Positions 26,591-34,340 of a stretch of 35,107 nt of DNA are shown one piece after another. The position numbers were made by a program, and so were the translations under genes. The stretch comes from Neisseria sp. HMSC077D05 (lineage in GTDB: Bacteria; Pseudomonadota; Gammaproteobacteria; Burkholderiales; Neisseriaceae). Each line of letters opens with the position of its first letter. Position 1 is the first letter of the stretch. Under the pieces are notes generated by a model. It was given only the letters and a program-made list of their open reading frames with translations, was not told where the DNA came from and searched no databases. Where the stretch lies: assembly GCA_001809325.1 (NCBI GenBank), contig KV797043.1, positions 26,758 through 61,864 of the forward strand, read 5' to 3'.

Positions 26591-27340
26591 TTATAGTCTG
26601 GGGGCAAAACGCTGAAGGTAACGATCTGCCAGACGGGTAATGTCCATCATGATAAGCACGTCGGCGCAGTTGAACGCTTCATCGACACAAGGCTCGCCGC
26701 AAAACCATGCGCCTGCGTTGAGGTAACCTTTAATCAGCGGCGGAACATCCGGTTTGTCCGACGGGGTGATTTCGTCCCACTTGAGCGGATTGAGCGGTTT
26801 GACGCACCATTTTTCAGGCGCGAGGTATTTGGATTTCAGGGCATGATACAGACCTGCCGCATCGCTGCCGCCGTCGTGCATATCAATGCTGCCGCAGCCT
26901 ATCATAAAGCGCAGGTTTTCATCTTTCATGAATTTGACCAAACCCGACCACAAAAGCATGACCAAACCACCGTTGCGGTAGTCGGGATGGGTGCAGGCTC
27001 GGCCGAGTTCGACGGTTTGCGGCAAGATGTCTTTCAAAGGGGACAAGTCAAATTCGTGTTCGCTATACCAGCCGCCGACTTTTTTGGCGGTTTCTTCAGT
27101 AATCAGGCGGTAGCAGCCGATGACGTCTCCGGTTGCGTCGTCAAAAGCCAAAAGGTGGTGGCAATGTTCGTCGTAAGGATCGACATCGCGACCATCGTCG
27201 CTTTCGATTTCTGCACCCAGTTCTTGGGCGAATACCTGATAACGCAAGCGTTGTGCTGCTTCAATTTCCGCCTGCGTTTCCGCAAGGCGCACGCTCAGAC
27301 CGATTTTGGGGCCGGTTTGGTTGAAACGGCTTTGGGACAT
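26591..27340 (-). CDS. OlsB-like N-acyltransferase (GNAT fold)
   Basis: A 249-residue member of the Acetyltransf_5 family, which includes L-ornithine N(alpha)-acyltransferase OlsB and so-called hemolysin-like proteins. Visible parts are RLAETQAEIEAAQRLRYQVFAQELGAEI near the N-terminus, VELGRACTHPDYRNGGLVMLLW in the acyl-binding region, and FMIGCGSIDMHDGG. OlsB transfers an acyl chain from acyl-ACP to ornithine, the first step to ornithine lipid. The start at 27340 has AGGAAA upstream, while the ATG at 27361 does not. Its neighbour is a PlsC-family gene, the arrangement expected for an olsB-olsA pair, but a hemolysin-like or unknown acyl substrate is possible. Confidence 0.78.
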   Translation of the reverse strand: MSQSRFNQTGPKIGLSVRLAETQAEIEAAQRLRYQVFAQELGAEIESDDGRDVDPYDEHCHHLLAFDDATGDVIGCYRLITEETAKKVGGWYSEHEFDLSPLKDILPQTVELGRACTHPDYRNGGLVMLLWSGLVKFMKDENLRFMIGCGSIDMHDGGSDAAGLYHALKSKYLAPEKWCVKPLNPLKWDEITPSDKPDVPPLIKGYLNAGAWFCGEPCVDEAFNCADVLIMMDITRLADRYLQRFAPRL

Positions 27341-27636
27341 GAATTTTCCTGTCTTATACATTGGATAATCGATTTGCGATTATAGCGGATATAGGACGGA
27401 ATTTATATTGAGTTCGGACAAGTGAAGCAAATTAGGGATGAAATGACTATGCAAAAAGAATTTTTTACAACAGAATGGGTATGCAGTTTTCAGACGACCT
27501 CTTCCCTGTTTTGGGAAAATATCTTGCATCCCTTTTTCTCCAAACTTACTCTAAAAGTCTTAGGTCATCTGAAAATCCTACCCACTCAAAAACAAACCGC
27601 CCTTTCAGGCGGTTTGTTTTCAGCTTAAACAGAAGG
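27341..27636. other. Intergenic region with DUS copies and terminator
   Basis: No supported gene. It holds one DUS (27489-27500), one AGGTCATCTGAA variant (27562-27573, the same variant seen near 13502) and the terminator at 27589-27620. The promoter of the OlsB-like gene must lie in the first 80 bases (27341-27420). Confidence 0.6.
27589..27620. terminator. 13-bp perfect terminator hairpin after the lipoprotein gene
   Basis: AAAACAAACCGCC (27589-27601), loop CTTTCA, GGCGGTTTGTTTT (27608-27620). It lies 17 bases past the stop of the minus-strand lipoprotein gene and is not DUS-based. Its T/A ends make it usable from either side. Confidence 0.82.
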
Positions 27637-29481
27637 TTATTGTTTTTTACCGCCGAATACACCGAAGGCATTATTACTCAAAGAACCGTTGTCGCCTGGT
27701 GTCTTATTGTAACTGTAACGCCCTGCCATTTCGGCTGCCTTGTCGCCGTAGAATCCGCCGGATATAGAACCTTCGACACCGGAAGTCCATTTGCCGTTAA
27801 AGTTGCTGCCTGAAATACCGGCAGTAAAGGCTTGTTCATTCATGTACCATCTGTCGCCACTATTGATTTTACCTGCGATGGTTTTGGCATCGAAATCGAC
27901 ATCGGCGGTAAACGAACCGGTGGTACGGTAGCCTCCTGTATCACCCACCCAGTTTTCCTTATTATCCAAGTTGCGGGCACGGAAATTCAACACCTCGCCT
28001 GCGTATTTAGCCGTACCGGATGGCAGAGAGGCACTCATTACCCCTTGAACAAACAAGGAGTAGGCATTATCGGCAAGTTTTGCCGCACCGAAGACAACAT
28101 TGCTCAAATTGCCTGAAGCAACAAACGATTTGTAGTCCAAACCCAATTCAGTTCGATAGAGCTTGTTGGTAACAGGTGACAAAGCGATTGTCGTACCGTT
28201 GATAATGACTTTGGTCAAGTCCGCGATATTCGATAAGACGTATTGCTCGCCTGTTTCACCTTTTTTCAATTCAGCTGCGGCGGCATCATCTTTAGGTTTG
28301 GTTACGGGCGCATCAGGTTTGGCAACCGGCGCATCAGGCTGTCCGCCTGCTTGAGCTGCCGCATCTTGGCGTTTTGCACCAAACACACCGCGCGCCACTA
28401 CGTCTTCATCACGTTGGTTTTTGCCTGCCGCACTATATGTACCGGCAAGTTGGTCTGCCTTCGCGCCAAAGAATCCGCCTTGCATCGTACCTTGTTTGTT
28501 GGAGAAGGTGTTGCCGTGCAAATCGCCATTGAAAGACAGGTTTTCCGCCATATCGCGCGCATTGGATTTGACGACACCTGCAATCCTGTTGCCACCGCTA
28601 CCACCGCCAACCGTTTGATCGGAATAGCGGTTGATGCCAACATTGATGGTTTTTTGGTCGAAATTGACTCTTGCGGTAACATCGGTTGCTTTGGCGGCAG
28701 GATACAGATTGGCCAGCTTGGCTTGCGAACCGGTTTCAAAAATTTCTTGCAGACCTCTTGTATTGATCGGCAGTCCGTTTTGGAAATGCAGGCCGATGCC
28801 TTTATAGGTTGCATCCCCTCTTTGGGCTGCAACGGTATCACTGCCTGACGGCGTGCCTTGGACAAACAACGCCTGTTTCACATCACGCAGATCGCTGACA
28901 TCGGCAACACCGCCGTAACGAACGTCAGGCAACAGGTCGCCGCTGTGTACCGCATATTGTGCTGCATCGGCTTTACCGCCGTTCATACTTTTTTCGCCCA
29001 ACGTAAACTCACCCGCTTTAACGTCTTTGGTATTAATGGCGACACCATCAAGTACGACGCTGTTTTTATCCGAGGCAGTCGGAGCTTCGGTTTTGGCATA
29101 TTCCAAATCGCCGGTTTCACGTTTTTTCGCTACCAAGACACCGCCATCCAAAGCCTTGCCCATTACTTTGCCTTCGCCGCCAAAACCTTGACCTGAATTG
29201 GCCTCATTGGCTTTCTTAGCGTCTTCAGCTTTCTTGGCTTCTTCAGCTTTCTTGGCTTCTTCAGCTTTCTTGGCTTCTTCGGCTTTCTTGGCTTCTTCGG
29301 CTTTCTTAGCGTCTTCAGTTTGTTTTGAATCACCTCCTCCGCCCGAGCCGGAATTATTGCCCGGCTGTTGCGGGGTCGGTGCAGGCTGTGCAGACGGCGT
29401 GCCACTACCGCTTGAGCCGCATGCACTCAATGCGATGCTGCAAGCAATCGCCAACATACTTAATTTAAATGATTCCTTCAT
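27637..29481 (-). CDS. Large surface-lipoprotein candidate with two TbpB-like barrel halves
   Basis: A 614-residue lipoprotein: signal 1-20 and lipobox LSAC with Cys21. A Gly/Ser/Pro segment (22-51) is followed by an Ala/Lys/Glu helical repeat, five KAEEAK units plus degenerate ones (about 55-100). Then come two beta-rich domains, about 110-375 and 413-614, joined by a PDAPVAKPDAPVTKP linker. Each domain ends in the TbpB-barrel pattern, GGFFGAKADQLAGTYS...GVFGAKRQ and GGFYGDKAAEMAGRYS...GVFGGKKQ. Surface export by a Slam protein is inferred from similar proteins. It lies where hemO's partner would be expected, so heme or hemoprotein binding is a guess. It is unlike HpuA (single domain) and lacks the usual TbpB handle domains. 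Confidence 0.75.
   Translation of the reverse strand: MKESFKLSMLAIACSIALSACGSSGSGTPSAQPAPTPQQPGNNSGSGGGGDSKQTEDAKKAEEAKKAEEAKKAEEAKKAEEAKKAEDAKKANEANSGQGFGGEGKVMGKALDGGVLVAKKRETGDLEYAKTEAPTASDKNSVVLDGVAINTKDVKAGEFTLGEKSMNGGKADAAQYAVHSGDLLPDVRYGGVADVSDLRDVKQALFVQGTPSGSDTVAAQRGDATYKGIGLHFQNGLPINTRGLQEIFETGSQAKLANLYPAAKATDVTARVNFDQKTINVGINRYSDQTVGGGSGGNRIAGVVKSNARDMAENLSFNGDLHGNTFSNKQGTMQGGFFGAKADQLAGTYSAAGKNQRDEDVVARGVFGAKRQDAAAQAGGQPDAPVAKPDAPVTKPKDDAAAAELKKGETGEQYVLSNIADLTKVIINGTTIALSPVTNKLYRTELGLDYKSFVASGNLSNVVFGAAKLADNAYSLFVQGVMSASLPSGTAKYAGEVLNFRARNLDNKENWVGDTGGYRTTGSFTADVDFDAKTIAGKINSGDRWYMNEQAFTAGISGSNFNGKWTSGVEGSISGGFYGDKAAEMAGRYSYNKTPGDNGSLSNNAFGVFGGKKQ
29203..29320 (-). repeat. 18-bp tandem repeats in the lipoprotein gene
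   Basis: About six to seven head-to-tail copies of an 18-base unit (on the plus strand GGCTTCTTCAGCTTTCTT with a few A/G changes) encode the KAEEAK helix. Five units are perfect at protein level, flanked by degenerate ones. Because 18 is a multiple of three, loss or gain of units changes the stalk length without breaking the frame. Confidence 0.88.
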
Positions 29482-29536
29482 GGTAAAACTCCTGAATGTG
29501 ATAATGGTATTTTGGAATGATGGTGATAAAATATTT

Positions 29537-29580
29537 GATAATTATTTACATCAAACCAATTAAAATATACCGCAAATGCG
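29537..29580 (-). promoter_or_regulatory. Candidate Fur site and promoter for the lipoprotein gene
   Basis: GATAATTATTTACATCAAA (29537-29555, plus strand) matches 12 of 19 positions of the Fur consensus GATAATGATAATCATTATC. On the minus strand a TTGATG-N17-TTTTAT promoter overlaps it, about 60 bases before the ATG. Iron control is therefore plausible; both matches are moderate only. Confidence 0.4.
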
Positions 29581-29615
29581 GATAACCAAACGGTACTAAA
29601 CTTACATCAGTATGA

Positions 29616-29673
29616 AGGCCGTCTGAAAGCGGAATTTATGAATCCGCGTATACAGATGTGTTTCAGACGACCT
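29616..29673. terminator. Mixed-dialect DUS pair after hemO
   Basis: AGGCCGTCTGAA (29616-29627) is opposed to TTCAGACGACCT (29662-29673). One arm is the AGGCC dialect and the other the local AGGTC dialect, with a single mismatch. It lies past the hemO stop at 29694 and before the lipoprotein gene. Confidence 0.6.
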
Positions 29674-29693
29674 CTACTTATATCGTCAAACCA

Positions 29694-30317
29694 TTAATGA
29701 CGGTGCGGAACAAAGCCTTCCGGAGCTTCCGCGCCTTCAGGCAGGCCGAAGGTTTCGCGCAGAACGACTTTGTAGAACGCAAACGCATCTTTTGCGCCTT
29801 GAATCGCTTCGGCTTCGGCTTCAGGGCTTAAGCCCAAAGCATTCAAATGCTCGACAAAGGCACGCCAATGTTTACCGCGTCCGTTCGGATGGGGGGCGAG
29901 GTGGCGCGCACCGTGTTCGCCGTTGTAATCCAGCTTCTGCGCGTGTTTAAACAAAAATGCTGCGCCCAAATTGGAACCTTCGGCGCAATACAGCCAGCCG
30001 ATGGCTTTATTGCCGGTTTCGTGCGGCAGCGGTTTGCCGTATTCGTAAGGTTTGTCGCCCAAATCCGCCAAGTCTTGCGTTACCGCGTCGTAACGCGCCA
30101 TGTATTCCAGCTCGGGAATGGCTTTGTTCAATTCGGGGTCTTTATAGATATGATCGACCGCTTTGTGGAACACGGATTGCAGCTTCAAGAATTTGATGTA
30201 ATTCTCTTTGTTGGTAAACGGCTCGACAGACATGACCAAATTGTCCACGCTGTCGTGAACGGTGGTGGTTTGCTCTTTCAGACGTTTGGCAAAAGTCAGC
30301 TCTTGTGTTTCGCTCAT
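29694..30317 (-). CDS. hemO: Heme oxygenase
   Basis: Heme-degrading enzyme that opens the porphyrin ring to give biliverdin, CO and free iron, so imported heme can be used as iron source. The 207 residues closely follow the meningococcal HemO pattern as I know it: the proximal heme ligand is His21 in TTVHDSVDNLV, and the distal helix is in CAEGSNLGAAFLFKHAQKLDYNGEHGARHL. The C-terminus ends PHRH. AAGGA lies seven bases before the ATG. In pathogenic Neisseria hemO precedes hmbR; here the next gene is the bilobed lipoprotein instead, and no TonB-dependent heme receptor is visible in the window. Confidence 0.97.
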   Translation of the reverse strand: MSETQELTFAKRLKEQTTTVHDSVDNLVMSVEPFTNKENYIKFLKLQSVFHKAVDHIYKDPELNKAIPELEYMARYDAVTQDLADLGDKPYEYGKPLPHETGNKAIGWLYCAEGSNLGAAFLFKHAQKLDYNGEHGARHLAPHPNGRGKHWRAFVEHLNALGLSPEAEAEAIQGAKDAFAFYKVVLRETFGLPEGAEAPEGFVPHRH

Positions 30318-30528
30318 GTGAATATCCTTTGATAATCTACAAAATTCAATGAATGTTTTGACGAAACCCGCGCAGCGGGTTTTCAGACGACCTCAAATGA
30401 AGACCGCCCTGAATCAATAAAAAATTAACTGATGAAAAATCTGTGTTTGGAAATAGAGATTAAGATACTTCGACATTGACTCGTACAAACGAACAAATGA
30501 AGATTGTCATATTACAAAACAATTTAGG

Positions 30529-30572
30529 AATATATATCATTTCTATTACATTAGCAAGAATTTAACTTGCTA
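30529..30572 (-). promoter_or_regulatory. Candidate hemO promoter with palindromic operator
   Basis: On the minus strand TTGCTA (30552-30557), 17 bases, TATATT (30529-30534). The -35 box is inside TAGCAAG-N7-CTTGCTA (30552-30572), a perfect 7+7 inverted repeat whose position suits a repressor or activator site. It does not match the Fur consensus well. Confidence 0.45.
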
Positions 30573-30622
30573 TTATTTACATAAACCTGTTGTTTCTACA
30601 TACTTGCAACAAATATGCCAAA

Positions 30623-30651
30623 AGGTCGTCTGAAAGCGTTTCAGACGATCT
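30623..30651. repeat. Imperfect DUS hairpin in the hemO-pqiA gap
   Basis: AGGTCGTCTGAA (30623-30634) pairs with TTCAGACGATCT (30640-30651; one change). It lies between divergent genes and is not after a stop, so it is a DUS pair without an obvious terminator task. Confidence 0.6.
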
Positions 30652-30728
30652 CAATTTGATTACAAACAATACTATTTATATAGTCATAATTCGTTTTCCA
30701 GACACTATCTCCCTCATATGTAAGCAAT

Positions 30729-30758
30729 TTGGGCTATCCCTATGTTTTCCTTTATAAT
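30729..30758 (+). promoter_or_regulatory. Candidate pqiA promoter
   Basis: TATAAT (30753-30758) with a weak TTGGGC (30729-30734, spacing 18). The start codon is about 30 bases downstream, leaving a very short, pyrimidine-rich leader without a purine ribosome-binding site. Confidence 0.5.
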
Positions 30759-30787
30759 ACCTGCCTCTTTGACCTCTTCCCTCCTCC

Positions 30788-32098
30788 ATGAAACCGATTC
30801 CTAGCTATACGCGCTGGTGGCGTTATAAATCCTACCTGCCCGACGCATCGCTGCCGGCGCATACGGTGGATTGCCCGGACTGCGGCAACCGCATGGATAT
30901 TCCGCGCCTGCGGCAGGGGCAGGAGGCGCATTGTCCGGTGTGCAATCATGAAGTGGTCGAGGTGGAAAACAATCCTTATGTTGCACCGCTGGCTTACGCG
31001 ACCACTTCGCTGATTTTGATGGCGTTTGCGTACAGCATGGTTTATATCCGCGTGCAACTCTTCGGCGTAACATCCGTCCTGTCGCTGCCGGAAATGATGC
31101 GGCTTTTGATTTATCAGGATTACGGCTTTCTGGCGGAAGTGATGTTCGTCCTGACTTTTGGCGCGCCGGTATTGTTTTTACTGCTTTGCCTCTATGTTTA
31201 TACGGCGCTGGTGCGCGAGCGGGCGTATCCTGCGCTGCGGTTTGCGACGCGAGTTTTGGTCAGGCTGCGCCATGCGATTATGGTGGATGTGTTTTTTATT
31301 TCCACTTTGGTGGCGTATATCAAGCTCTCGTCCGTGGCGGCGGTAGAATTCGGCTCGGCGTTTTATTTGATGTTTGCGCTGTCAGTCATGCTGATTCGGA
31401 CTTCAGTCTCGATTCCGCAGCATTGGGTTTATTATAAAATCCACAGACTGATGGGTGGGGATGCGGTGCAAACGGCATCCGACGACAAAACCTGTTGCAG
31501 CCGCTGCCTGTATTTCCGCGATAAAGACGAGCAGCCTTGTGAGGTTTGTGGTGCGGATTTATACCGCCGCCGCCCGAAAAGCCTGAGCATTTCGCTGGCG
31601 TTTTTGATTGCGGCGTTTATCCTGTATTTCCCTGCAAATATTCTGCCGATTATGATTTCGTCGAACCCTACCGCGCTGGAAGTCAATACGATTTTCAACG
31701 GCATTGTGTATATGTGGAACGACGGCGACAGGCTGATTGCGGTGATTATTTTCAGCGCGAGTATTTTGGTGCCGGTATTGAAGATTATCGCGATGGCGGT
31801 TTTGATTGCGTCTGCTTATTTCAAACCGCCGATGAGCGCGCCTAAAATGTCGGTGCTTTATCGGATTACCGAATCCATCGGCCGCTGGTCGATGATTGAT
31901 ATTTTTGTGATTATTATTTTGATGAGTTCGTTCCACACCAACATGGCACGCGTCGTCCCCGGCGGGGCGGCGGTTTATTTCTGCCTGGTGGTGGTATTGA
32001 CCATGCTGTCTGCCTATTATTTCGACCCCCGCCTGATTTGGGACAGGCAGCAGCAGCTTTCAGACGACCCCGATTCCGACGATAACCAGAAACAATGA
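30788..32098 (+). CDS. pqiA: Intermembrane transport protein PqiA
   Basis: Inner-membrane component of the PqiABC lipid transport system. The 436 residues have two zinc-ribbon-like Cys pairs near the N-terminus (CPDCGNR and CPVCNHE, about 29-52) and another pair set in the middle (CCSRC...CEVCGADL, about 236-258), each followed by a four-helix PqiA domain, giving about eight helices. The tail is acidic and ends SDDPDSDDNQKQ. A one-mismatch DUS (32059-32070) encodes LSDDP in that tail. There is no good Shine-Dalgarno site before the ATG. It overlaps pqiB by four bases, so the two are coupled. Confidence 0.93.
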   Translation: MKPIPSYTRWWRYKSYLPDASLPAHTVDCPDCGNRMDIPRLRQGQEAHCPVCNHEVVEVENNPYVAPLAYATTSLILMAFAYSMVYIRVQLFGVTSVLSLPEMMRLLIYQDYGFLAEVMFVLTFGAPVLFLLLCLYVYTALVRERAYPALRFATRVLVRLRHAIMVDVFFISTLVAYIKLSSVAAVEFGSAFYLMFALSVMLIRTSVSIPQHWVYYKIHRLMGGDAVQTASDDKTCCSRCLYFRDKDEQPCEVCGADLYRRRPKSLSISLAFLIAAFILYFPANILPIMISSNPTALEVNTIFNGIVYMWNDGDRLIAVIIFSASILVPVLKIIAMAVLIASAYFKPPMSAPKMSVLYRITESIGRWSMIDIFVIIILMSSFHTNMARVVPGGAAVYFCLVVVLTMLSAYYFDPRLIWDRQQQLSDDPDSDDNQKQ

Positions 32099-33756
32099 AA
32101 AAACACGATTCTTCTCAAACACACCGCGCACCTGCGCGTGTCAAAAAAACCAACGTCTTCACGTCTATCGTGTGGCTGATTCCGCTGATTGCGCTGATTG
32201 CAGGCGGCTGGTTGCTGGTGAAAGACATCCGCAACCGAGGTCCGGTCGTCACGCTTTTGATGGACAGCGCGGAAGGCATTGAAGTGAACAACACGGTGAT
32301 TAAAGTATTGAACGTCGATGTCGGACACGTTACCCGCATCAAGCTGCGCGACGACCAAAAAGGCGTGGAAGTCACTGCCCAACTCAATGCTGATGCGAAA
32401 GACCTCATCCGCAGCGATACGCAGTTTTGGGTGGTGAAACCGCGTATCGACCAAAGCGGCGTAACCGGTTTGAGCACGCTCCTGTCCGGCTCGTATATCG
32501 CGTTTACGCCCGGCAAAAGCAATGAAACGAAGGACGTATTTGAAGTACAGGACATCCCGCCGATTGCCGCCATCGGACAAAGCGGCCTGCGCCTGAAGCT
32601 GGTCGGTCAAAACGACAAAATCCTCAACGTCAGCAGCCCGGTGCTTTATGAAAACTTTATGGTCGGACAGGTAGAAAGTGCGCATTTCGAGCCTGCCGAC
32701 CAAACCGTGCATTACACCATCTTCATCCAAAGTCCGAACGACAAACTGATTAATTCGGAAAGCCGCTTCTGGCTGGAGAGCGGCATCAATATCGAAACCA
32801 CAGGCAGCGGCGTGAAACTCAATTCCGCTCCTCTGCCCGCGTTGCTTTCCGGCGCGATCTCGTTTGATTCTCCGAAAACCAAAAACAGCAAAAATGTGAA
32901 GAGCGAAGACAGTTTCACGCTTTACGACAGCCGCAGCGAAGTGGCGAACCTGCCCGATAACCGTTCGTTGTACTACACCGCGTTTTTCAAACAATCCGTG
33001 CGCGGTCTGACCGCAGGTTCGCCCGTCGAATATAAAGGGCTGAATGTGGGCGTGGTTTCCGACGTTCCCTATTTCGACCGCAACGACAGCCTGCATCTGT
33101 TTGAAAACGGCTGGATTCCCGTGCGCATCCGCATCGAGCCGTCGCGCATGGAAATCAATGCCGACGAACAAAGCAAAGAACACTGGAAACAACAATTCCA
33201 AGCGGCTTTGGGCAAAGGTCTGACCGCCACCATCTCCAGCAACAATCTGCTGACCGGCAGCAAAATGATCGAGTTGAACGATCAGCCTTCGTCTTCGCCC
33301 AAGCTGCGACCGCACACCGTTTACGCAGGCGATACCGTCATTGCCACACAAGGCGGCGGTTTGGACGATTTGCAGGCAAAAGTGGCGGATTTGCTCGAGA
33401 AATTCAACAATCTGCCGTTGGATAAAACCGTTGCAGGGTTGAACGGTTCGCTTGCCGAACTCAAATCCACCCTCAAATCTGCCAATGCTGCCCTAAGTTC
33501 TATCGACAAACTGGTCGGCAAACCGCAAACGCAAAACATCCCCAACGAGCTGAACCAAACCCTGAAAGAATTGCGCCAGACCCTGCAAGGCGTATCGCCG
33601 CAATCGCCCATCTACGGCGACGTGCAAAATACCCTGCAAAGTTTGGACAAAACCCTCAGAGACGTACAGCCCGTCATTAATACTTTGAAAGAAAAACCCA
33701 ACGCGCTGATTTTTAACAGCAGCAGCAAAGACCCCATCCCGAAAGGAAGCCGATAA
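32095..33756 (+). CDS. pqiB: Intermembrane transport protein PqiB (MCE protein)
   Basis: Periplasm-spanning MCE protein that forms a tube for phospholipid movement between the membranes. The 553 residues, similar to E. coli PqiB (546), contain one N-terminal helix (about 19-41), three MCE domains (about 45-135, 160-250 and 285-400) and a long C-terminal helical region with Asn/Leu/Lys-rich repeats (NTLQSLDKTLRDVQPVINTLKEKP) that forms the needle. The ATG lies within the pqiA end (ATGA overlap), and the stop overlaps the pqiC start by one base. The three genes therefore form a tightly coupled operon. Confidence 0.95.
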   Translation: MKKHDSSQTHRAPARVKKTNVFTSIVWLIPLIALIAGGWLLVKDIRNRGPVVTLLMDSAEGIEVNNTVIKVLNVDVGHVTRIKLRDDQKGVEVTAQLNADAKDLIRSDTQFWVVKPRIDQSGVTGLSTLLSGSYIAFTPGKSNETKDVFEVQDIPPIAAIGQSGLRLKLVGQNDKILNVSSPVLYENFMVGQVESAHFEPADQTVHYTIFIQSPNDKLINSESRFWLESGINIETTGSGVKLNSAPLPALLSGAISFDSPKTKNSKNVKSEDSFTLYDSRSEVANLPDNRSLYYTAFFKQSVRGLTAGSPVEYKGLNVGVVSDVPYFDRNDSLHLFENGWIPVRIRIEPSRMEINADEQSKEHWKQQFQAALGKGLTATISSNNLLTGSKMIELNDQPSSSPKLRPHTVYAGDTVIATQGGGLDDLQAKVADLLEKFNNLPLDKTVAGLNGSLAELKSTLKSANAALSSIDKLVGKPQTQNIPNELNQTLKELRQTLQGVSPQSPIYGDVQNTLQSLDKTLRDVQPVINTLKEKPNALIFNSSSKDPIPKGSR

Positions 33757-34274
33757 TGCGCCTCTTCCCGATTGCCGCCGCCCTGACGCTTGCCGCCTGC
33801 GGCACCGCGCAAAGCCCGCAATATTTCGTCCTGCCCGACAGCCAATACATCCGGCCGGCGGCGCAAGGCAGCGAAATCGCGGTCAAAGTCAACCTTGCCG
33901 AACCGCTCGCCAACGGCGGCCTCGTTTACCAAACCGACGCATATCATGTGAATTTGGCGAAGAACCACCTTTGGGCGGCACCGCTCGACGGCGCGTTGGC
34001 GGCAAACCTCAGCAACAAACTCAACCGCCTCAACCCGCGCCATACTTTCGTTCCCGCCTCGCGCAGCCAAAGCAGCCAAACCCTGAAAATCTATATCGAA
34101 GCTTTCCAAGGCAGCTATCAGGGGCAAACCACCGTCAGCGGCTACGCCTTATGGCCGGACGGACGCAACAAACCGTTTGACATCACCACCCCGCAACAAG
34201 GCGACGGCTATACCGCCATGCTGGAATCTTTGGAAAACGGTTTGAACGAAGCGGCAAAAAGTATCGCCTATTGA
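33756..34274 (+). CDS. pqiC: Outer-membrane lipoprotein PqiC
   Basis: Third component of PqiABC, an outer-membrane-anchored lipoprotein that receives the PqiB tube. It has 172 residues. The lipobox is LAAC with Cys15 after a short hydrophobic signal. The mature protein has the DUF330/PqiC pattern: PQYFVLPDSQ at the start, IAVKVNLAEPLANGGLVYQTDAYHV, then a region with TLKIYIEAFQGSYQGQTTVSGYALW. It follows pqiB with a one-base overlap, and GAAAGGAAG lies before its ATG. It ends the operon; the next gene follows a DUS at 34277-34288. Confidence 0.92.
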   Translation: MRLFPIAAALTLAACGTAQSPQYFVLPDSQYIRPAAQGSEIAVKVNLAEPLANGGLVYQTDAYHVNLAKNHLWAAPLDGALAANLSNKLNRLNPRHTFVPASRSQSSQTLKIYIEAFQGSYQGQTTVSGYALWPDGRNKPFDITTPQQGDGYTAMLESLENGLNEAAKSIAY

Positions 34275-34340
34275 TGAGGTCGTCTGAAAACCCGCCGTAT
34301 GGGTTTTGCCAAAACCATTCATCGCGCAAAAGGAAAAGAC

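Larger units (their letters stand above)
30318..30787. other. Long divergent intergenic region between hemO and pqiA
   Basis: About 470 bases of mostly AT-rich sequence with no supported gene. It contains the hemO and pqiA promoter candidates, a palindrome near 30552-30572, one DUS (30382-30393) and one DUS hairpin (30623-30651). The hemO leader predicted from the promoter is about 200 nt and may carry regulation not recognised here. Confidence 0.6.

Noticed and set aside
29203-29320. On/off phase variation of the lipoprotein by its repeat tract
   Set aside because: The unit is 18 bases, a multiple of three, so changes in copy number do not shift the frame.
32017-33351. Long minus-strand frame opposite pqiB
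   Set aside because: The plus strand has a clear three-domain MCE protein with operon overlaps; the opposite frame has no family signal.
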